From positions 56,665,949 to 56,729,948 of the forward strand of contig CP136065.1 in assembly GCA_032622095.1 (NCBI GenBank): 64,000 nucleotides of DNA, read 5' to 3'. This DNA is from Siphonodentalium dalli. Its lineage: Eukaryota > Mollusca > Scaphopoda > Gadilida > Siphonodentaliidae. This document shows positions 11,414 to 22,877 of the stretch, piece by piece (position 1 is the first letter of the stretch; every line of letters starts with the position of its first letter). A model generated the notes under the pieces. The model was not told the origin of the DNA, did no database searches, and saw only the letters and a list, made by a program, of their open reading frames with translations. The translations under genes and the position numbers were made by a program.

Positions 11414-12689
11414 GTACGTGGAAATATATATTAGACGTTCATTGTCGGGTTTAGGAGACTCGTTTATCGTTATTTAAATATAATATTCAAATGAGTAGGA
11501 CATAAATACGGTACCGGTACCACGATTGTCCAACTAGAACATTCGCTCATAGACCAGGCTGTGGTGGAGGTATTATCGTCACAGGAAAGCTGAGAAATTT
11601 CGACTGGTATTTTCTGATAGGTATTCGTTTGGGGCATTAGAAAAGGTGATAATCGGCGAGCTGCTGTGGCCTACCGATACGTCGTCCTATTATGCAGCAT
11701 GTAATGTGCAAATTGTCGTCAATGCAAGGGTCTGTTCACAACAGCGGTCGTACGGGTGACATGACGCGGTGATTATAAGGTCGAACGGCACTATACAACC
11801 TCGAACGAATTAAATTGCTTCTTTCTCATCTGGGGGATAGCCACTTCTTTCGTTGATTGTGGTTTGCCAACTATCATTGCTTACTATTATCCCACTTGTA
11901 AACATAATGAATGCAAAATTACTCTGAGCAATATCAGTAATAATTCGATCTTAAATGGTATAGGTGTCCCGTTTAAGGTTGGGTGCTCCTCCAGTCCACC
12001 ACAAGACGATATAATGTTGAATGTCGCGGGAATATTTATGACCGAATCCACTGATTTAAATTCGACTATGCGTAGATTATCTCGAGAACTCGCTCGTGAC
12101 AATCATTGCGGGTGTCTTAACCACGAACCTAACAGTAATTATGTGAATGAGGTGGGTTTTTCTGAAAATTAGTTGAGCCACGAACATCATGCCGGTATGA
12201 CGAAATTATGTGCGATATAAAATACGAAACAGAACAATTTAGTCTGAATTTTCCAACTGATGTTGTGTCGGACGTCCATGCATGGAATTTCCAACTGTTG
12301 AACATTTTGAGATCCCCAACACCCTGTCATCACGCCCCTATCGGCGTCTCACATATAACTGGCTGGTACAGTTATTCCCTTAACAATATGACCGCGGTGA
12401 TTAAAGAAATCAAGAATGGGGTGGCTGTTTATTATAGCAGTTGATCCACATGCCATTAGAGGTGTTTTACTTGGAATTGCCATCTGACCCCCACCATCTA
12501 CCTGAGGCAGACTCGAAACTCCTAGTTTGAGAGTTTTCCATGACATGTTACACTCCTCTGAACAAGATTGAAATTTCCCAAGGCTGGTAATTTATATTTC
12601 ACTCATGGACATCCAACCCACCATGGTTACGTCCATGTCAGACATTCTCCGTTCGGTTCTTTTACGAACATTTCCGGACTTGACTTGAA
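11414..12689. other. gene 1 intron, nothing recognised
   Basis: The frames at 11864-12172 and 12208-12444 (+) have no recognisable domain, and no splice context ties them to gene 1. They may be decayed retrotransposon sequence, given the remnant immediately downstream. Confidence 0.4.
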
Positions 12690-13330
12690 ACTAGACGAGA
12701 ACTCCACGAGGTGCACACCGTATTTAAAATAAGAAATAACAAAGTCCCCAATTACCTCACGCAGGTGTTGCCACCCCGTTCCAGACAAGTTGCCAGTAAT
12801 AGATATGATATGCGCGAACCTGACAAATTCCATTCATACCGTTCCCATACAGAACATTTCAGAAACTCTCATTTACATAAATGTACTTTATCTTGGAATA
12901 AATTACCAAAGCCTCTTCCTGAATTTAAGATGAATTTGAAATTAATTGACCCACCCACCTCCCCAATTCGTTACTAATGGTCCAAGAAAACTAAGCACCT
13001 TACATTACATAACTCGCAACTACTGTAGTGAACTCAAATCAGATATGAACAACAATTTTATCTCTGATATGATACCTCTGAATGCATACGTGGATACGAA
13101 GTCGAAGATGCCTTTAATTATTTCTTTGAGTGCCCCCTGTATGTAACCAAAAGATGTGAACATTTCGACAAAATTGCAACCCACCAATTTATAATATCTA
13201 ACATTTCATCCTTACTCATAGAGATGTCAACAAAATCGAATCGACGCAATGAAATTATTTTCCATTTTGTTCAGTCATGCACTTCGTCAACGAAACGATT
13301 TAATTATGCCCCCTCTGCAGAACATATTGG
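12690..13330 (+). pseudogene. non-LTR retrotransposon ORF2 C-terminal remnant (CR1/L2-like)
   Basis: Three successive frames resemble the C-terminal end of CR1/L2-type reverse transcriptase proteins. The first is HTVFKIRNNKVPNYL followed by a LSWNKLP motif (to about 12945). The second is FVTNGPRKLSTLHYITRNYC and following residues (about 12946-13085). The third is YEVEDAFNYFFECPLY then TKR (about 13090-13170), resembling the terminal Cys/His motif. The frame changes twice and no intact ORF remains, so it is dead. It sits in an intron of gene 1 in the same orientation. Confidence 0.7.
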
Positions 13331-13522
13331 AGATCCTCCCGTATGTTGACTATCTCAAATGAAATTTTAAAAGCAGAACGATAGGACTGACAGCAACCAC
13401 AAACACATATCCTGTATATATGTTATGTCGGTCATCTACATTGTATTTGTTAAAATGTTAATGGGAGAGGGGCAGATGTAAATTGTCAAAACTTGTGCCC
13501 CGATCACTCTTGTAATATTATG

Positions 13523-13714
13523 TATAGGATAATGGCTGAAAACTGTACATTATTTCAGGGAATGGATTGATCGAGGCCGTAGGCCGAGATCGTTCCATTC
13601 GCTGAAATAATGTACAGTTCATTGAGTTGGATATTGAGCGTCCATTATTAAAATAATGGATCGTTGTTTGTAAAATAATGTACGATCTCGACAATAACCA
13701 CCCATTATCCTATA
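13523..13714. mobile_element. foldback element, 192 bp
   Basis: Terminal inverted repeat TATAGGATAATGG at both ends. An internal hairpin has arms AACTGTACATTATTTCAG and its complement near 13550-13620. Non-coding; no second copy noticed in the window. Confidence 0.6.
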
Positions 13715-15037
13715 AACTGGACTCGACGAACAAAGGAGTGACGTCATAGCCATGTTTTAAATTACAATAAAAATATGTTTAAACAAACATTTCCGGACTT
13801 CGTTTATTAACTTATCGCCATGTTGTGGCGAGAGAAAAAACAGTGACAGCGAGGCAAGACGCCGGCCAGGTGAAATTGGTCATCACGAGGACGCAGTTTA
13901 TTGGCGAAGTTTATTGGCTCCACGTTGAGCGACAACCACCTTAATATCACCGCGACACGTAGCTGGTACGAGCAATGGTGCACAGGCATTAAGCCGTCGT
14001 GCATGATTCATTGAGCACTGACGACGTTTGGTCAAATCCCAGTAATGTCTGACATGTGAGAGGTTTTCCAGCCCGAACAATGTGTGCATGTTGTTCTGTT
14101 TTAATGCAGTTCCGTCTTGGCTCCTGATCATCTAGTCTTCGCACTGATTAGATTTTAAAACCTTCTCGGATCCAAGACTGATTATAGGGGATTGTATAAA
14201 ATCAATTCCTGGACCCGATCATATGGTCCTGATAGGAGTACTGACACAGGCGTCAATCCCTTTTGGGATCCCGAGAGTCCAACTAATAATTAGAATACTG
14301 ATTGAGCAACACATCCATATATCCAGACTCCCTAGTTCCTTATTGGTACCCGAGCTTACCCAGTCCACAGATTGCCTTATGGAATCCCGACCAATTGATC
14401 GGCATATACTAGTTAAATATCACCACTGGATGCAGTCCCGTCTGGAACCCATACCATATATAGTCGACATACCGACAACATTCAATCCTGTCTAGAATAT
14501 ATACTTCCTGTGTTATTCCAGCTTACCCTATATGCAGACATAAAGGTGTGGACCGAGGCAGATTAAAGTATGTTTTGTTATACTCTATGTTATATATGTA
14601 TATCATGTTGCTGTAATATCTATATATTCTGTAATATATAACTTGATAAAGAGTAGTAATAAAGAGGCATTGAACACTCCGGCCAAGTTATGACATCCTC
14701 CCCTACCATATACTCGACAGAATATATGCAACAAACGAATGAATTTGAGCCATGGATTATTGCAAAATTCGATCAAGCGCTTTATTAACGATGCAAACAA
14801 CATGGTCATTATAATGAACTGAGTTTATGACTCGAGTCATAAACTCATTTTCATTATAATTGGAGAGCTATCAATAAACAACGTTTATCGATTTCTTCAT
14901 GTTTTTCTTGATCGTCATGTTTTTACAGACTAAAATAGTTATTGCACATTTACCTACTCCGAGTGCATTGTGTCCCTTTAAACTAGAATCAAGACCAATT
15001 TCTGTGCAATGTATAGTTTTCGTTGATTATCAAACAG
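13715..15037. other. intronic sequence, no gene seen
   Basis: Frames on both strands have no recognisable domain. 14159-14500 is a degenerate low-order repeat rich in GATYCC and AGTCC words. A 26-bp perfect palindrome lies at 14821-14846. Confidence 0.4.
14808..14860. repeat. 53-bp palindrome with perfect 26-bp core
   Basis: Arms GAGTTTATGACTC meet at 14833/14834 with no loop. Imperfect outer arms ATTATAATGAA extend the dyad to about 53 bp. Confidence 0.8.
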
Positions 15038-15290
15038 GAATGCAAGCACAGTTGTGGACAGATATTATACGTAATGAGGAAACCATGCAATCTATGCTGT
15101 ATCCCAGACTGATTGCGTTTGCCGAGAGGGCGTGGCACAAAGCTCCATGGGAGGCGTCACAGTATGATGGAGAGCGACAGAAGAAACGGGAACAGGATTG
15201 GATGTATTTCGCAAACAGTGTCGGATATAAAGAGCTCCATCGACTGGATGAGATTGGTGTTAAATATAGAATACCTTTACCAGGAGCCAC
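15038..15290 (+). CDS. gene 1 exon E
   Basis: 83 codons with two bases at each end. Acceptor CAAACAG, donor GCCAC/GTGAGT. GMQAQLWTDII aligns with GIQGNLWTETV of gene 2: the active-site Trp is kept, but the following Glu is Asp. The remainder (YPRLIAFAERAWHKAPWE, then YKELHRLDEIGVKYRIPLPG) is typical of the end of the GH20 barrel and closely matches gene 2. Start and end are set by phase and homology. Two overlapping frames in the same region are shadows. Confidence 0.92.
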
Positions 15291-15770
15291 GTGAGTAGGC
15301 CGCCAATGCACGCAACAGCATTAATATGCGAACCTCATTTCTGGAAATAGCCACGGTATCTTTCATTGAAAACCGTACACAGCACGCACGAGGCTCTGTT
15401 TGAACATAAGCTGGAGGGCAAGTTATTTCAACTTTCAAACTGGCGATCTCTCCAAAATTAGGAGCACTTGAAGCGGATTATACGTTCAATAAATATGAAG
15501 AGAAATGTGTTCAGTAAAAATCCATATCTTCTGTTTATCATCTTCGTCGTGTGCACATGGTTACTATACCATACATCCCCCAATTTCCTGGTGAAATTAA
15601 CACTCTGTTCGTCCACCTCTAAAACTGACAGCATCGCGATTATGGCTGCAACTCCATTCAAACAAACAATCCATTCGACCAACTCCATAACTCCCTATCA
15701 CCCATATATTGTTACCTAATAAACCTGGGTATTCACATTGAAATTGCACGTTATATGTCCCATTTTGCAG

Positions 15771-15914
15771 GATAAAGAATGGCAAACTCTTCACAAACGT
15801 ATGCTTCCCGGGTCTCGGGACTGAATACAGTGGAGATAATGGTCAAACATGGACAACTGTGGTTAATGGAGAAACATCAGTTTTTATTGAGGATCCCATT
15901 CTTTTAAGAAGCAC
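15771..15914 (+). CDS. gene 1 exon F: C-terminal Ig-like domain
   Basis: 144 bp, entered with one base and left with two. Acceptor CATTTTGCAG, donor AGCAC/GTGAGT. It codes IKNGKLFTNVCFPGL then an EYSGDNGQTW turn, matching the C-terminal beta-sandwich of chitobiases and exon F of gene 2 (EYSTDGGATW). Confidence 0.9.
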
Positions 15915-16188
15915 GTGAGTGGACTCAATTTTATCATAGCACTACTATATATGTTTACTCTTAGACGTGAATTGATTTCTAAACGTTCATCCGGGTAGTA
16001 TTAATTGCTTTCGTGTCTTATTAATTGATTTCAATATAAATTCAAAAATATAATATATATATATATTGAAATATGATATATTTCGAAATAATTGCCACCA
16101 TCTTGTAGAATCTTTGACAATGATAACGCACCGATTTGGCGATCTATTTAAAGTATGTGTAATATAAACGGTGCTATTTATATTGCAC

Positions 16189-16413
16189 TTAACCCTGGTG
16201 CAACAATAAGACCCTGTCCCAGTGCATGCTCTTATATATACGAGTAACCCATATTTCGCATATTTAAGAGAATGCACTTGCTTACAAATCAAGGTAAATA
16301 TTGTTGTTAGGCCAATGCATTCTCTTATATGTGCGAGGCTCTCATATATAAGAGAATGCATTCACACAGGGTTTTCGCAAAAATTCAGGAAGCTTCAGTC
16401 ATCAAAGGGTTAA
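16189..16413 (+). mobile_element. MITE family D, copy 2 (degenerate double hairpin)
   Basis: TTAA at both ends (TTAACCCTGGTG on the left, AAAGGGTTAA on the right). It carries two reduced hairpins with GCATKCTCTTATATA arms at about 16223-16279 and 16311-16362. It lies in the last intron of gene 1. Confidence 0.75.
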
Positions 16414-16536
16414 CCATGACACTTGGTTATTTTATCTGTGGTCATTTTAGCTGATCAGTTTACAACACAATGCTTCAAATGCAACATTTATTCAATACAT
16501 GCATAAACTAACTCTACTTTGTATTGTATACCACAG

Positions 16537-16591
16537 ATCGGCTTCGGGGAACAGATACAGTCGACAGATTACATTCATGCCAGGTATGTAG
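16537..16591 (+). CDS. gene 1 exon G: terminal exon
   Basis: 55 bp: one base completing a codon, then 17 codons and TAG. Acceptor TATACCACAG. It codes SASGNRYSRQITFMPGM, the usual Ser-Arg-rich last strand of chitobiases. No AATAAA close by was noticed. Confidence 0.85.
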
Positions 16592-16592
16592 C

Positions 16593-16770
16593 GATGCCAC
16601 CGAAATTTGCCTGTAAATACCATGCAATTATCTCGCCACCGAAATTTGCCTGTAAATAGCATTCAATTATCTCGTAAGAATCAATATTACAGGCAAGAAT
16701 CAATATTACAGGCAATAACAAATATTACAGGCAATAACAAATATTACAGGCAATAATCAATATTACAGCC
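16593..16770 (+). repeat. short tandem repeats directly after gene 1 stop
   Basis: Two copies of a 38-43 bp unit containing CACCGAAATTTGCCTGTAAA (16598 and 16636) are followed by five or six copies of an 18-19 bp unit CAATATTACAGGCAATAA-like (16684-16770). The array starts two bases after the stop codon and so would be in the 3' UTR. Confidence 0.75.
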
Positions 16771-16819
16771 AGTTGAAGGCAAGTATTAGTAGCTCCGTTA
16801 CGTGTGGAACTACATAAAT

Positions 16820-16965
16820 GTTTTTCATCGTATAATTATCTTTAGTAAAGATGATTTTATTCGCATCTTGCTCTTCATATTCTGGCACCATTAGGTTTTC
16901 TATGACGAAATGCCTGCAAAAATAGAGCACAAATTGGCCATTCTGTGAATGTACCAACAGGCTTT
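16820..16965 (-). mobile_element. MITE family G, partial
   Basis: About 145 bp resembling the right part of the element at 42908-43190, including TTCATATTCTGGCACCAT and the terminal ATTCTGTGAATGTACC. The other half is absent or diverged. Confidence 0.5.
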
Positions 16966-17814
16966 GTTATAATAACTCAACAGGATAGATAGATAATATT
17001 TTATTCTCAAACTGTTATATACAGCATTAGAGAACACAATAATGACGCCTCCCGACCTGCCTCAGACAATTTATTTGCGTACAAATTTATATATAAGTAA
17101 CACTTCCAGAAGATGCAGATAATAATAATAATAATCGTAAATGTATGGACAGGCCGAGAGAGCGCCTATTTATAAACACATGCGCCGAGCCATGTCGGGT
17201 AGATTACATAATTATACATGAATACATAGATAACCTGAAAGAAATATGCAAAACATAAAGTCAGACACTCCATGGTTCGTTGCTGCACCCATAAATGGGG
17301 TGGGGGTTGGCAACTAATTTAGTGATTGTAAGGTCGGGGGCTAATTATTATCTATTTATGTTTATATAACACACGTATCAGCATTTACTTATGGTGTGCT
17401 TTCTTTTTACTTCATTCGTGTTGAATGAATGCCGGCTCAGAGCGTAACGATAAAAACTTTGACAGTATTAACTTTGGTGATCTGTCCGCCCAAAGTACAA
17501 TTTCAAACTGGATCTCATGGCAAATCTGCAGTCAGTTATAATTTGTAAATCACATATTGAGTTTTGTTTTGTTTAGAAATTGGTTGTCAAAAGTAAACAT
17601 ATCGGTGGACCATTTGGAAAATGAAACCTTTCGGTTCTGCTTATAAAACTTCATAAATCCTTGTTTACTAACATAAGCCATTCTTCAGACATTAAGTTTC
17701 CAAGTGTTGAGAATTTTGACGAAAATTAGCGGTGAGACAACTCACAAGCACCCTCCTTGTTCTGTCGCAACTTCTCAGTCTGCGACAAGTTTTGATTAAT
17801 CTAAAATTGTCACG
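16966..17814. other. intergenic; no first exon of gene 2 identified
   Basis: The exon preceding 18390 should end with one base of a split codon and encode a signal peptide or anchor. No ATG followed by a hydrophobic stretch and a fitting donor was recognised here. A short (AAT)n run lies near 17120. Confidence 0.4.
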
Positions 17815-18325
17815 TTAACGATACGGGCGGCGTTGGCGGTGGGTATGCTGTTAAAATATTCAGCTCCGTCAAAAACACCATAAACAGAAGGAATAGTAAA
17901 ATATAGACAGACCTTGTTCTTATAGCAATCAGAAATATGGCATAAACAGCATGTTATTGTTAAAAGTTTTTCCTTTGTTATATAAACAAAAGCAAAAACG
18001 TTACAGAACCTGGCTTTTGTTTAGATCCGGATATGGTAAACATAAAGAGCATTATTTGTTACTGTTTTCCTGATAAGGAAATAATAAAGAGCGTTTATTT
18101 CATTTGTGTGTGATTAACCAATAGAATTGCACTGTGTTATGTAAACAGAAGCAAAACTTCTGTAACACGAGAAGGATCTTGTTTACGTACACAATCGTAC
18201 GTCTTGACGACAATATACTATTTACGCGCTGATTGTGTTTGGCATATGAACAAAACAATATATATTTTAATATTCCTTCTGAACAAATATGAATATTTCT
18301 GCAACGAACGCCGCCCGTGCCTTTA
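17815..18325 (+). mobile_element. MITE family A, diverged copy
   Basis: TTAA at both ends. The termini TTAACGATACGGGCGGCGTT and (inverted) TTAAAGGCACGGGCGGCGTT make the clearest inverted repeat of the family. Internal words such as CATAAAGAGC and TAATAAAGAGCGTTTA are kept. It ends 64 bp before exon A of gene 2, so it occupies the 3' end of that intron or the promoter-proximal region. Confidence 0.8.
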
Positions 18326-18389
18326 ATGTGTTGCAAAACAGAAAAGTCAAACAACTTCACAATTGATATCTCAACTAACTATTTTGTAG

Positions 18390-19052
18390 TTCCACTGTTA
18401 GAAGCTGTGGACGAGACCTTCTTGGATAACTTCGCAGAAAACGTTACAGTCAAGTTGATACTGCAGCAGACGTCACGTGACGAAACATTCCCAGTAACGG
18501 TGGTCTTTTCTAACCAAGGAGCTTCTTCCATAGCAGCAGGACAATGGCAGATATATTTCTGTTCTGTGTATATGATCATGGAGACCAGATCGCCTTATAA
18601 CCTGGATGGCGTACTCGACGCGGCGAAGATGCGGGTTTCTCATATCAACGGTTGTCTGTTCAGGTTAGAACCTGTTCATGGATTTGAACCCATATCTCCT
18701 GGTAAAAATCTAGAAGTGGAATTGACGTTGCAGAATCCACTTTTTTCTAAATCTTTGGTCATGCCTAACTGGTATATAACTATGGACGGGATGCGAGGGA
18801 AAGTGATTAAGAGTACATCTGATGGTGAAGATGATTTTGCGACCGGTTTCGTTCCAGGCGATAACACATTCCTTCCCCGAGGTCGATTTGACATCAACAG
18901 AAACATTCGCCCCACAGTCAGGACTAACAACTGGATATTACCCACACCTAAGGAAGAAATCGTCGATGAATCTGTCACGATGCCTATTGACTCGCAGTCA
19001 TGGATAATCACCGTAGGTGAAAAACTTCGAAAAGAAGCTGAATTTCTAACTG
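18390..19052 (+). CDS. gene 2 exon A: CHB_HEX N-terminal domain
   Basis: 663 bp: two bases of a split codon, 220 codons, then one base. Acceptor AACTATTTTGTAG before 18390, donor ACTG/GTTAGT after 19052. It codes a typical CHB_HEX carbohydrate-binding fold: the AAGQWQIYFCSVY strand, CLFRLEPVHGF, PGKNLEVEL and the MPNWYITMDG segment, then a proline-rich TPKE linker. The frame stays open to an ATG at 18317, but homology is lost upstream of the acceptor and the MITE ends at 18325, so the splice start is preferred. The preceding signal-peptide exon was not found. Confidence 0.88.
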
Positions 19053-19782
19053 GTTAGTGGATACTTCAGAAATGAATCAATTACATTTTATTATTCTGCT
19101 TCAGTGGATAAAATTGGAGGGTGATCTATCTTGATGTGAGTTTAGTTAGTTGGGGTAGGATGTCAAACACCTAATTTCAGTCCTGCTATGAACACTTCGT
19201 TCCCATAAACTCCACGTTTAAAGGTACTCAATCCGATTCGATGGTCCCCATATCATCAGATTCCAAAAACGCCACCATTTTTTTTAAATGTCGGTTCAGT
19301 TATCAGAATCGAGTAATTGCCCAAAAATAATGCTAACCACAATCAACTATAGTATAACATTGCCCAAAACCTGTTATTTATCAACATTTTGTTCAACGTA
19401 ATTTTGCCGGATTGTCAAATATCTGACTCAAAAAGCCACTTGATATTAGAGTTATCCATCTTCATCAATTTGGTCATAGAAAGTTTTCTCATCGACCGTT
19501 TACTGGGCCACTAAAAATTATCGGTGGTGAAAAATAATAGATTTCAAACATCGATATCTGATCACTCTAAGTTCCTCGACTAGAATCAATTATTTTTTTT
19601 ACCCCCGAAGCCAAGTAAATTGTAATTTGCGAGCGTTATTTCGGATTATGCATCTTTGAACGGACACAGAGTTGAGTCGCGTATAGTGGCGTAAACATTT
19701 GAAAAGTGTATCGGCAGTTTGTTCTAACTATTATTTTCAATTGTATACTAAGACAGATAACTCTGGATTTTCTCGTTGACAG
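19053..19782 (+). other. gene 2 intron A-B
   Basis: 730 bp with GT and AG borders. Most of it is the family C MITE at 19218-19661. Confidence 0.8.
19218..19661 (-). mobile_element. MITE family C, copy 2
   Basis: Inverted copy of 9074-9521 with the same order of blocks (ACCTGTTATTTATCAACA, TTTGCCGGATTGTCAAATAT, TTTACCCCCGAAGC). The left terminus TTAAAGGTACTCAATCCGA is intact; the right terminus is worn. Confidence 0.85.
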
Positions 19783-20204
19783 AGAGACTGCGAGGAAGTA
19801 CAATTGGACATGATCAGTCGAATGGACGTCCGCGGATAATTCTCAAAGAAGGAACGGTAGTTAACCGAGACTATAGCGGAGAGGCTTATACGGTAACAGT
19901 AGATCCAGATGAGCAGGAAATCGTCATAACAGGTTCTGGTCGTCCAGGAGTATTTTATGGTGTCATCACGCTTCTCAGTATGCTGGATGGTGCAGCAACT
20001 CTCCCCAAGACAAGGATAACCGACTTCCCTCGGTTTCACTATAGGGGAATGTTCTTAGATGTTGCACGCAACTTCCGACCCATAGCAGACGTCAAACGGT
20101 TATTGGACGGTATGGCCATGTATAAGCTCAACAAATTCCACTTTCATCTTTCTGACGATGAAGGGTGGCGTCTACAAATTCCTGGGTTGGAAGAATTGAC
20201 AGAC
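19783..20204 (+). CDS. gene 2 exon B: GH20b domain and start of barrel
   Basis: 422 bp: two bases, 140 codons, phase 0 end. Acceptor CTCGTTGACAG, donor GAC/GTGAGT. GVFYGVITLLSML marks the GH20b domain. DFPRFHYRGMFLDVARNF is the first barrel strand with the Arg that holds the non-reducing sugar in this family. FHFHLSDDEGWRLQIPGL follows. Reading from the TTG at 19776 is an artefact; the AG at 19781-19782 gives the exact phase needed by exon A. Confidence 0.93.
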
Positions 20205-20429
20205 GTGAGTAGCCCCTAATTATGTCTGTATGTCTGTGTTCTATAGAAATTCACGGCGGACCATCTAGACGGCACCAAAGGGGTCTAACAAGGGTAACAT
20301 TTTACGAGAAAAATAATGGTGTGTGTTAAAATTTTATAAGGTGACACTGTTGTTGTTGGGGGCGGATACGGGGAGGGCAGCAACTTTTTTGTCGCCAATA
20401 TCCACCAAACATATATAATCATTTCCATG

Positions 20430-20995
20430 GTATTAGGAATCGAATGGTGTGGTTTAAGGATGTCGACAGTGACGCCGTTCGAGTCAGGGGTGCACGGAAG
20501 GGGAGAGGGGAACCAAACTTTATAAAACTATATTTTTTAGCGCCGATTTCCATCAAAGCGATATACATTCTTCTCCGTGATACAAGGAATCTAATCGTGT
20601 GATTTAAGGACGCCAACTTGGTGCGTATTGATGAGAGATGGGGGCACTACATTTGATAAGAATTTTTTTAGTCGCCGATTACCACCAAACTTATACATAA
20701 TCATCTCCATGATATCAGAATTTTAACTGCGTGGTTTAAATATGTCAAAAGTGGAGCCGTTCGATCAGGAGTGCATGGAGGGGAGAGGGATACAAAAATT
20801 GATACATATTCTTCTCCGTGATACGAGGAATCTAATAGTGTGGTTTAAATACGCCAAATTGGTATCATTTAGGTGAGAAATGGGAGCACTTATTTTATAC
20901 CAATTTGTTTAGTCGCCGATTTCCACCAATGTTTTATATATTCATCTTTATAATGAGTCTAATTGTGTGGTTTAAAGATGTCAAAAGTGGCAATG
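20430..20995 (+). repeat. degenerate tandem repeat, about 104-148 bp period
   Basis: Five units, each with a TCGCCGATTTCCACCAA-like block, a CATCTCCATGATAT-like block and a GTGTGGTTTAAAG-like block (GGTTTAA near 20450, 20598, 20733, 20837, 20967). Spacing is irregular because of deletions. Confidence 0.7.
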
Positions 20996-22320
20996 CTTGA
21001 CTCAGAGTTAGGGAGGGTAGGGTTACAAAAACTGATTTTAAAATATGCTCGCTGTTCACTCTATTGTCCGAGCCCCTATATATTCAACCGTCCATGTTGC
21101 ACATCGATGAAGAATCAATCACCTCCGATTCACAAACCACGTGCTTCAAGATACGATCTACAAAATAGTTCGACCTTTTCGAGTTGTCCTACTCGGGTAA
21201 TCGAAAAAAATCGCAATTTTGCATAACAGTTTTTAAAATAGTTATAATCTCGTAATGCAACACGGCAAGAATGTATCCATTTCTGATTGATAATTTTGTA
21301 TTTAGTTCCACGAACTTGATATGGCGCACTGATCGGAATTTTTTTTCAGGCGACAACACAAGCGAGTCACATTTCCATCGGCATTTTGACTCATATTAAA
21401 GACCGAAATGGATGAAATGATCTCTTAATTATTACAATTAAGGGAATTTGGTATAATGATTCGATTTTCGTGAGTTTATAAATAACGCCAACGTCATTGT
21501 TGAATCAACTTGTGTACAGTACACTTCACTTGTACTCGCCAATGTCATTACGTTAATCACTGCGCGTTTAATTTAAGAAATTGATGTTGAATTTCTTGTG
21601 TTCCATAGAGTATGCATGCAAGTTGGTCTGACATTTTGAATGGAACTTGATTTTTATTTTTTTTCACCCACTGACCAACGCGCGAAGCGCGTTCAGTGGG
21701 TGTACTATAATCGTAGGACTCATGCGTTTCTGCGGAATTGAACTAGTGCCTATGCGTTTCTGCTGAGCTGCACTGACGTTTGATCGCAAAATAAAATTCT
21801 AATCATTATCAAATCACACGTTTGGATAACACCGCCATAAACAGTTTCATATTATGAGGTTGAGCTCATATCGTCAATAAAATTATAGTTATAATTGATG
21901 AAACTAAAAAGTACTGCTAATGTAATTCTACCAATTGGGTAACTAGATTCAGGTTGAGCTAGAACTTGATAACTTTTTAATCTCAACCAATTGAAATGTC
22001 GTTGGGAATGGAAAGGGTTAAGGTTGGCAAGCAACGCAAATGACGTCATTAGAATTCCAATGCCGATAGCGGTCTCGCAGTGACAATCGAAGCGGAGGCG
22101 ATGTGCATTTTAATTCTTTCATTACGACTGTTTTGGCGTCCTAATCTATTAAAATATTCTTCTATATCTTGGAAGGTGTTCTGGAAGGATTATTTCAATA
22201 TGTGTATATCGGATTAACCTTCCAAAAAGATGAGTTTGACGCCTGTATTTCTTGGCATGAATATTAACGAGCGCTCGTCTGCAAGTAGGTCATCTGGATT
22301 CGGAATTGGCGTGTTTTTGT
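20996..22320. other. intronic, no gene seen
   Basis: AT-rich, with one notable GC-rich hairpin at 21665-21702 listed separately. Confidence 0.4.
21665..21702. repeat. GC-rich hairpin
   Basis: Arms CACCCACTGA and TCAGTGGGTG with an inner dyad AACGCGC/GCGCGTT. A compact stem-loop in AT-rich surroundings; no relation to a gene was seen. Confidence 0.7.
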
Positions 22321-22324
22321 GAAA

Positions 22325-22682
22325 ATGTCAAATTCAATTTCTTCCATCTAAAACATAATTACGCGCTGGACTCGGTCATTTTAGGAACATATATGTATCC
22401 CACGCACATACACCAAGTCTCAGCCTAAAAGTTTGAAAAATGACAGTTTTATCGACATAAATCGATCGATATTAATGGTAAATTCCATGTTAAATTTTAT
22501 CATTGAAAAAAATTCATTTCTTCCATCTAAAACATAATTGCGTGCTGTACTCTGTCATTTTACGAATATGTAGCTATCCCACCCACACACTCCAAGTCTC
22601 AGCTTAAAATTTTGAAAAATGACAGTTTTATCGACATAAATAAATTTTAATGGCAAATGGAGTGTTAAATAAATTTTAGGGC
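22325..22682 (+). repeat. two tandem copies of an about 178-bp unit
   Basis: TTCTTCCATCTAAAACATAA occurs at 22339 and 22517, and GAAAAATGACAGTTTTATCG occurs in both units. Moderate divergence. Confidence 0.75.
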
Positions 22683-22877
22683 CCTGCGAATGTTTTCTGA
22701 CCTGTTCTATATTGGTCACTAGAGTTCATATTTGACCGGTTACACCTGATAATTATGCGACAGTATAGTCGCGTTATTTTATAGGTCAACATTGGTCATT
22801 ATCACCTGACAAATTTATTTTGGTCTATCGTATCAACCCCTATTTTCTCCCGCGCGTAGCCTGACTACCGCTATTCT

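Larger units (their letters stand above)
5131..16591 (+). other. gene 1: GH20 beta-hexosaminidase paralogue lacking catalytic residues (3' part)
   Basis: Five exons (5131-5808, 11242-11413, 15038-15290, 15771-15914, 16537-16591) join in frame to about 433 codons ending in TAG. They correspond one for one to exons C-G of gene 2, with identical phases (0, 1, 2, 2 at the four junctions). Introns are about 5.4, 3.6, 0.48 and 0.62 kb. The N-terminal CHB_HEX and GH20b exons are not in the window; in gene 2 the equivalent intron is 11.2 kb, so they probably lie upstream. The GH20 barrel is recognisable, but the catalytic Asp-Glu is Val-Gly and most other active-site residues differ. An intact frame over five exons argues for a functional but non-catalytic protein, perhaps a chitin-binding or regulatory paralogue. 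That role is inferred. Confidence 0.85.

Noticed and set aside
13807-14131. Two overlapping minus-strand frames
   Set aside because: No recognisable domain and no splice or promoter context; left as intronic sequence.
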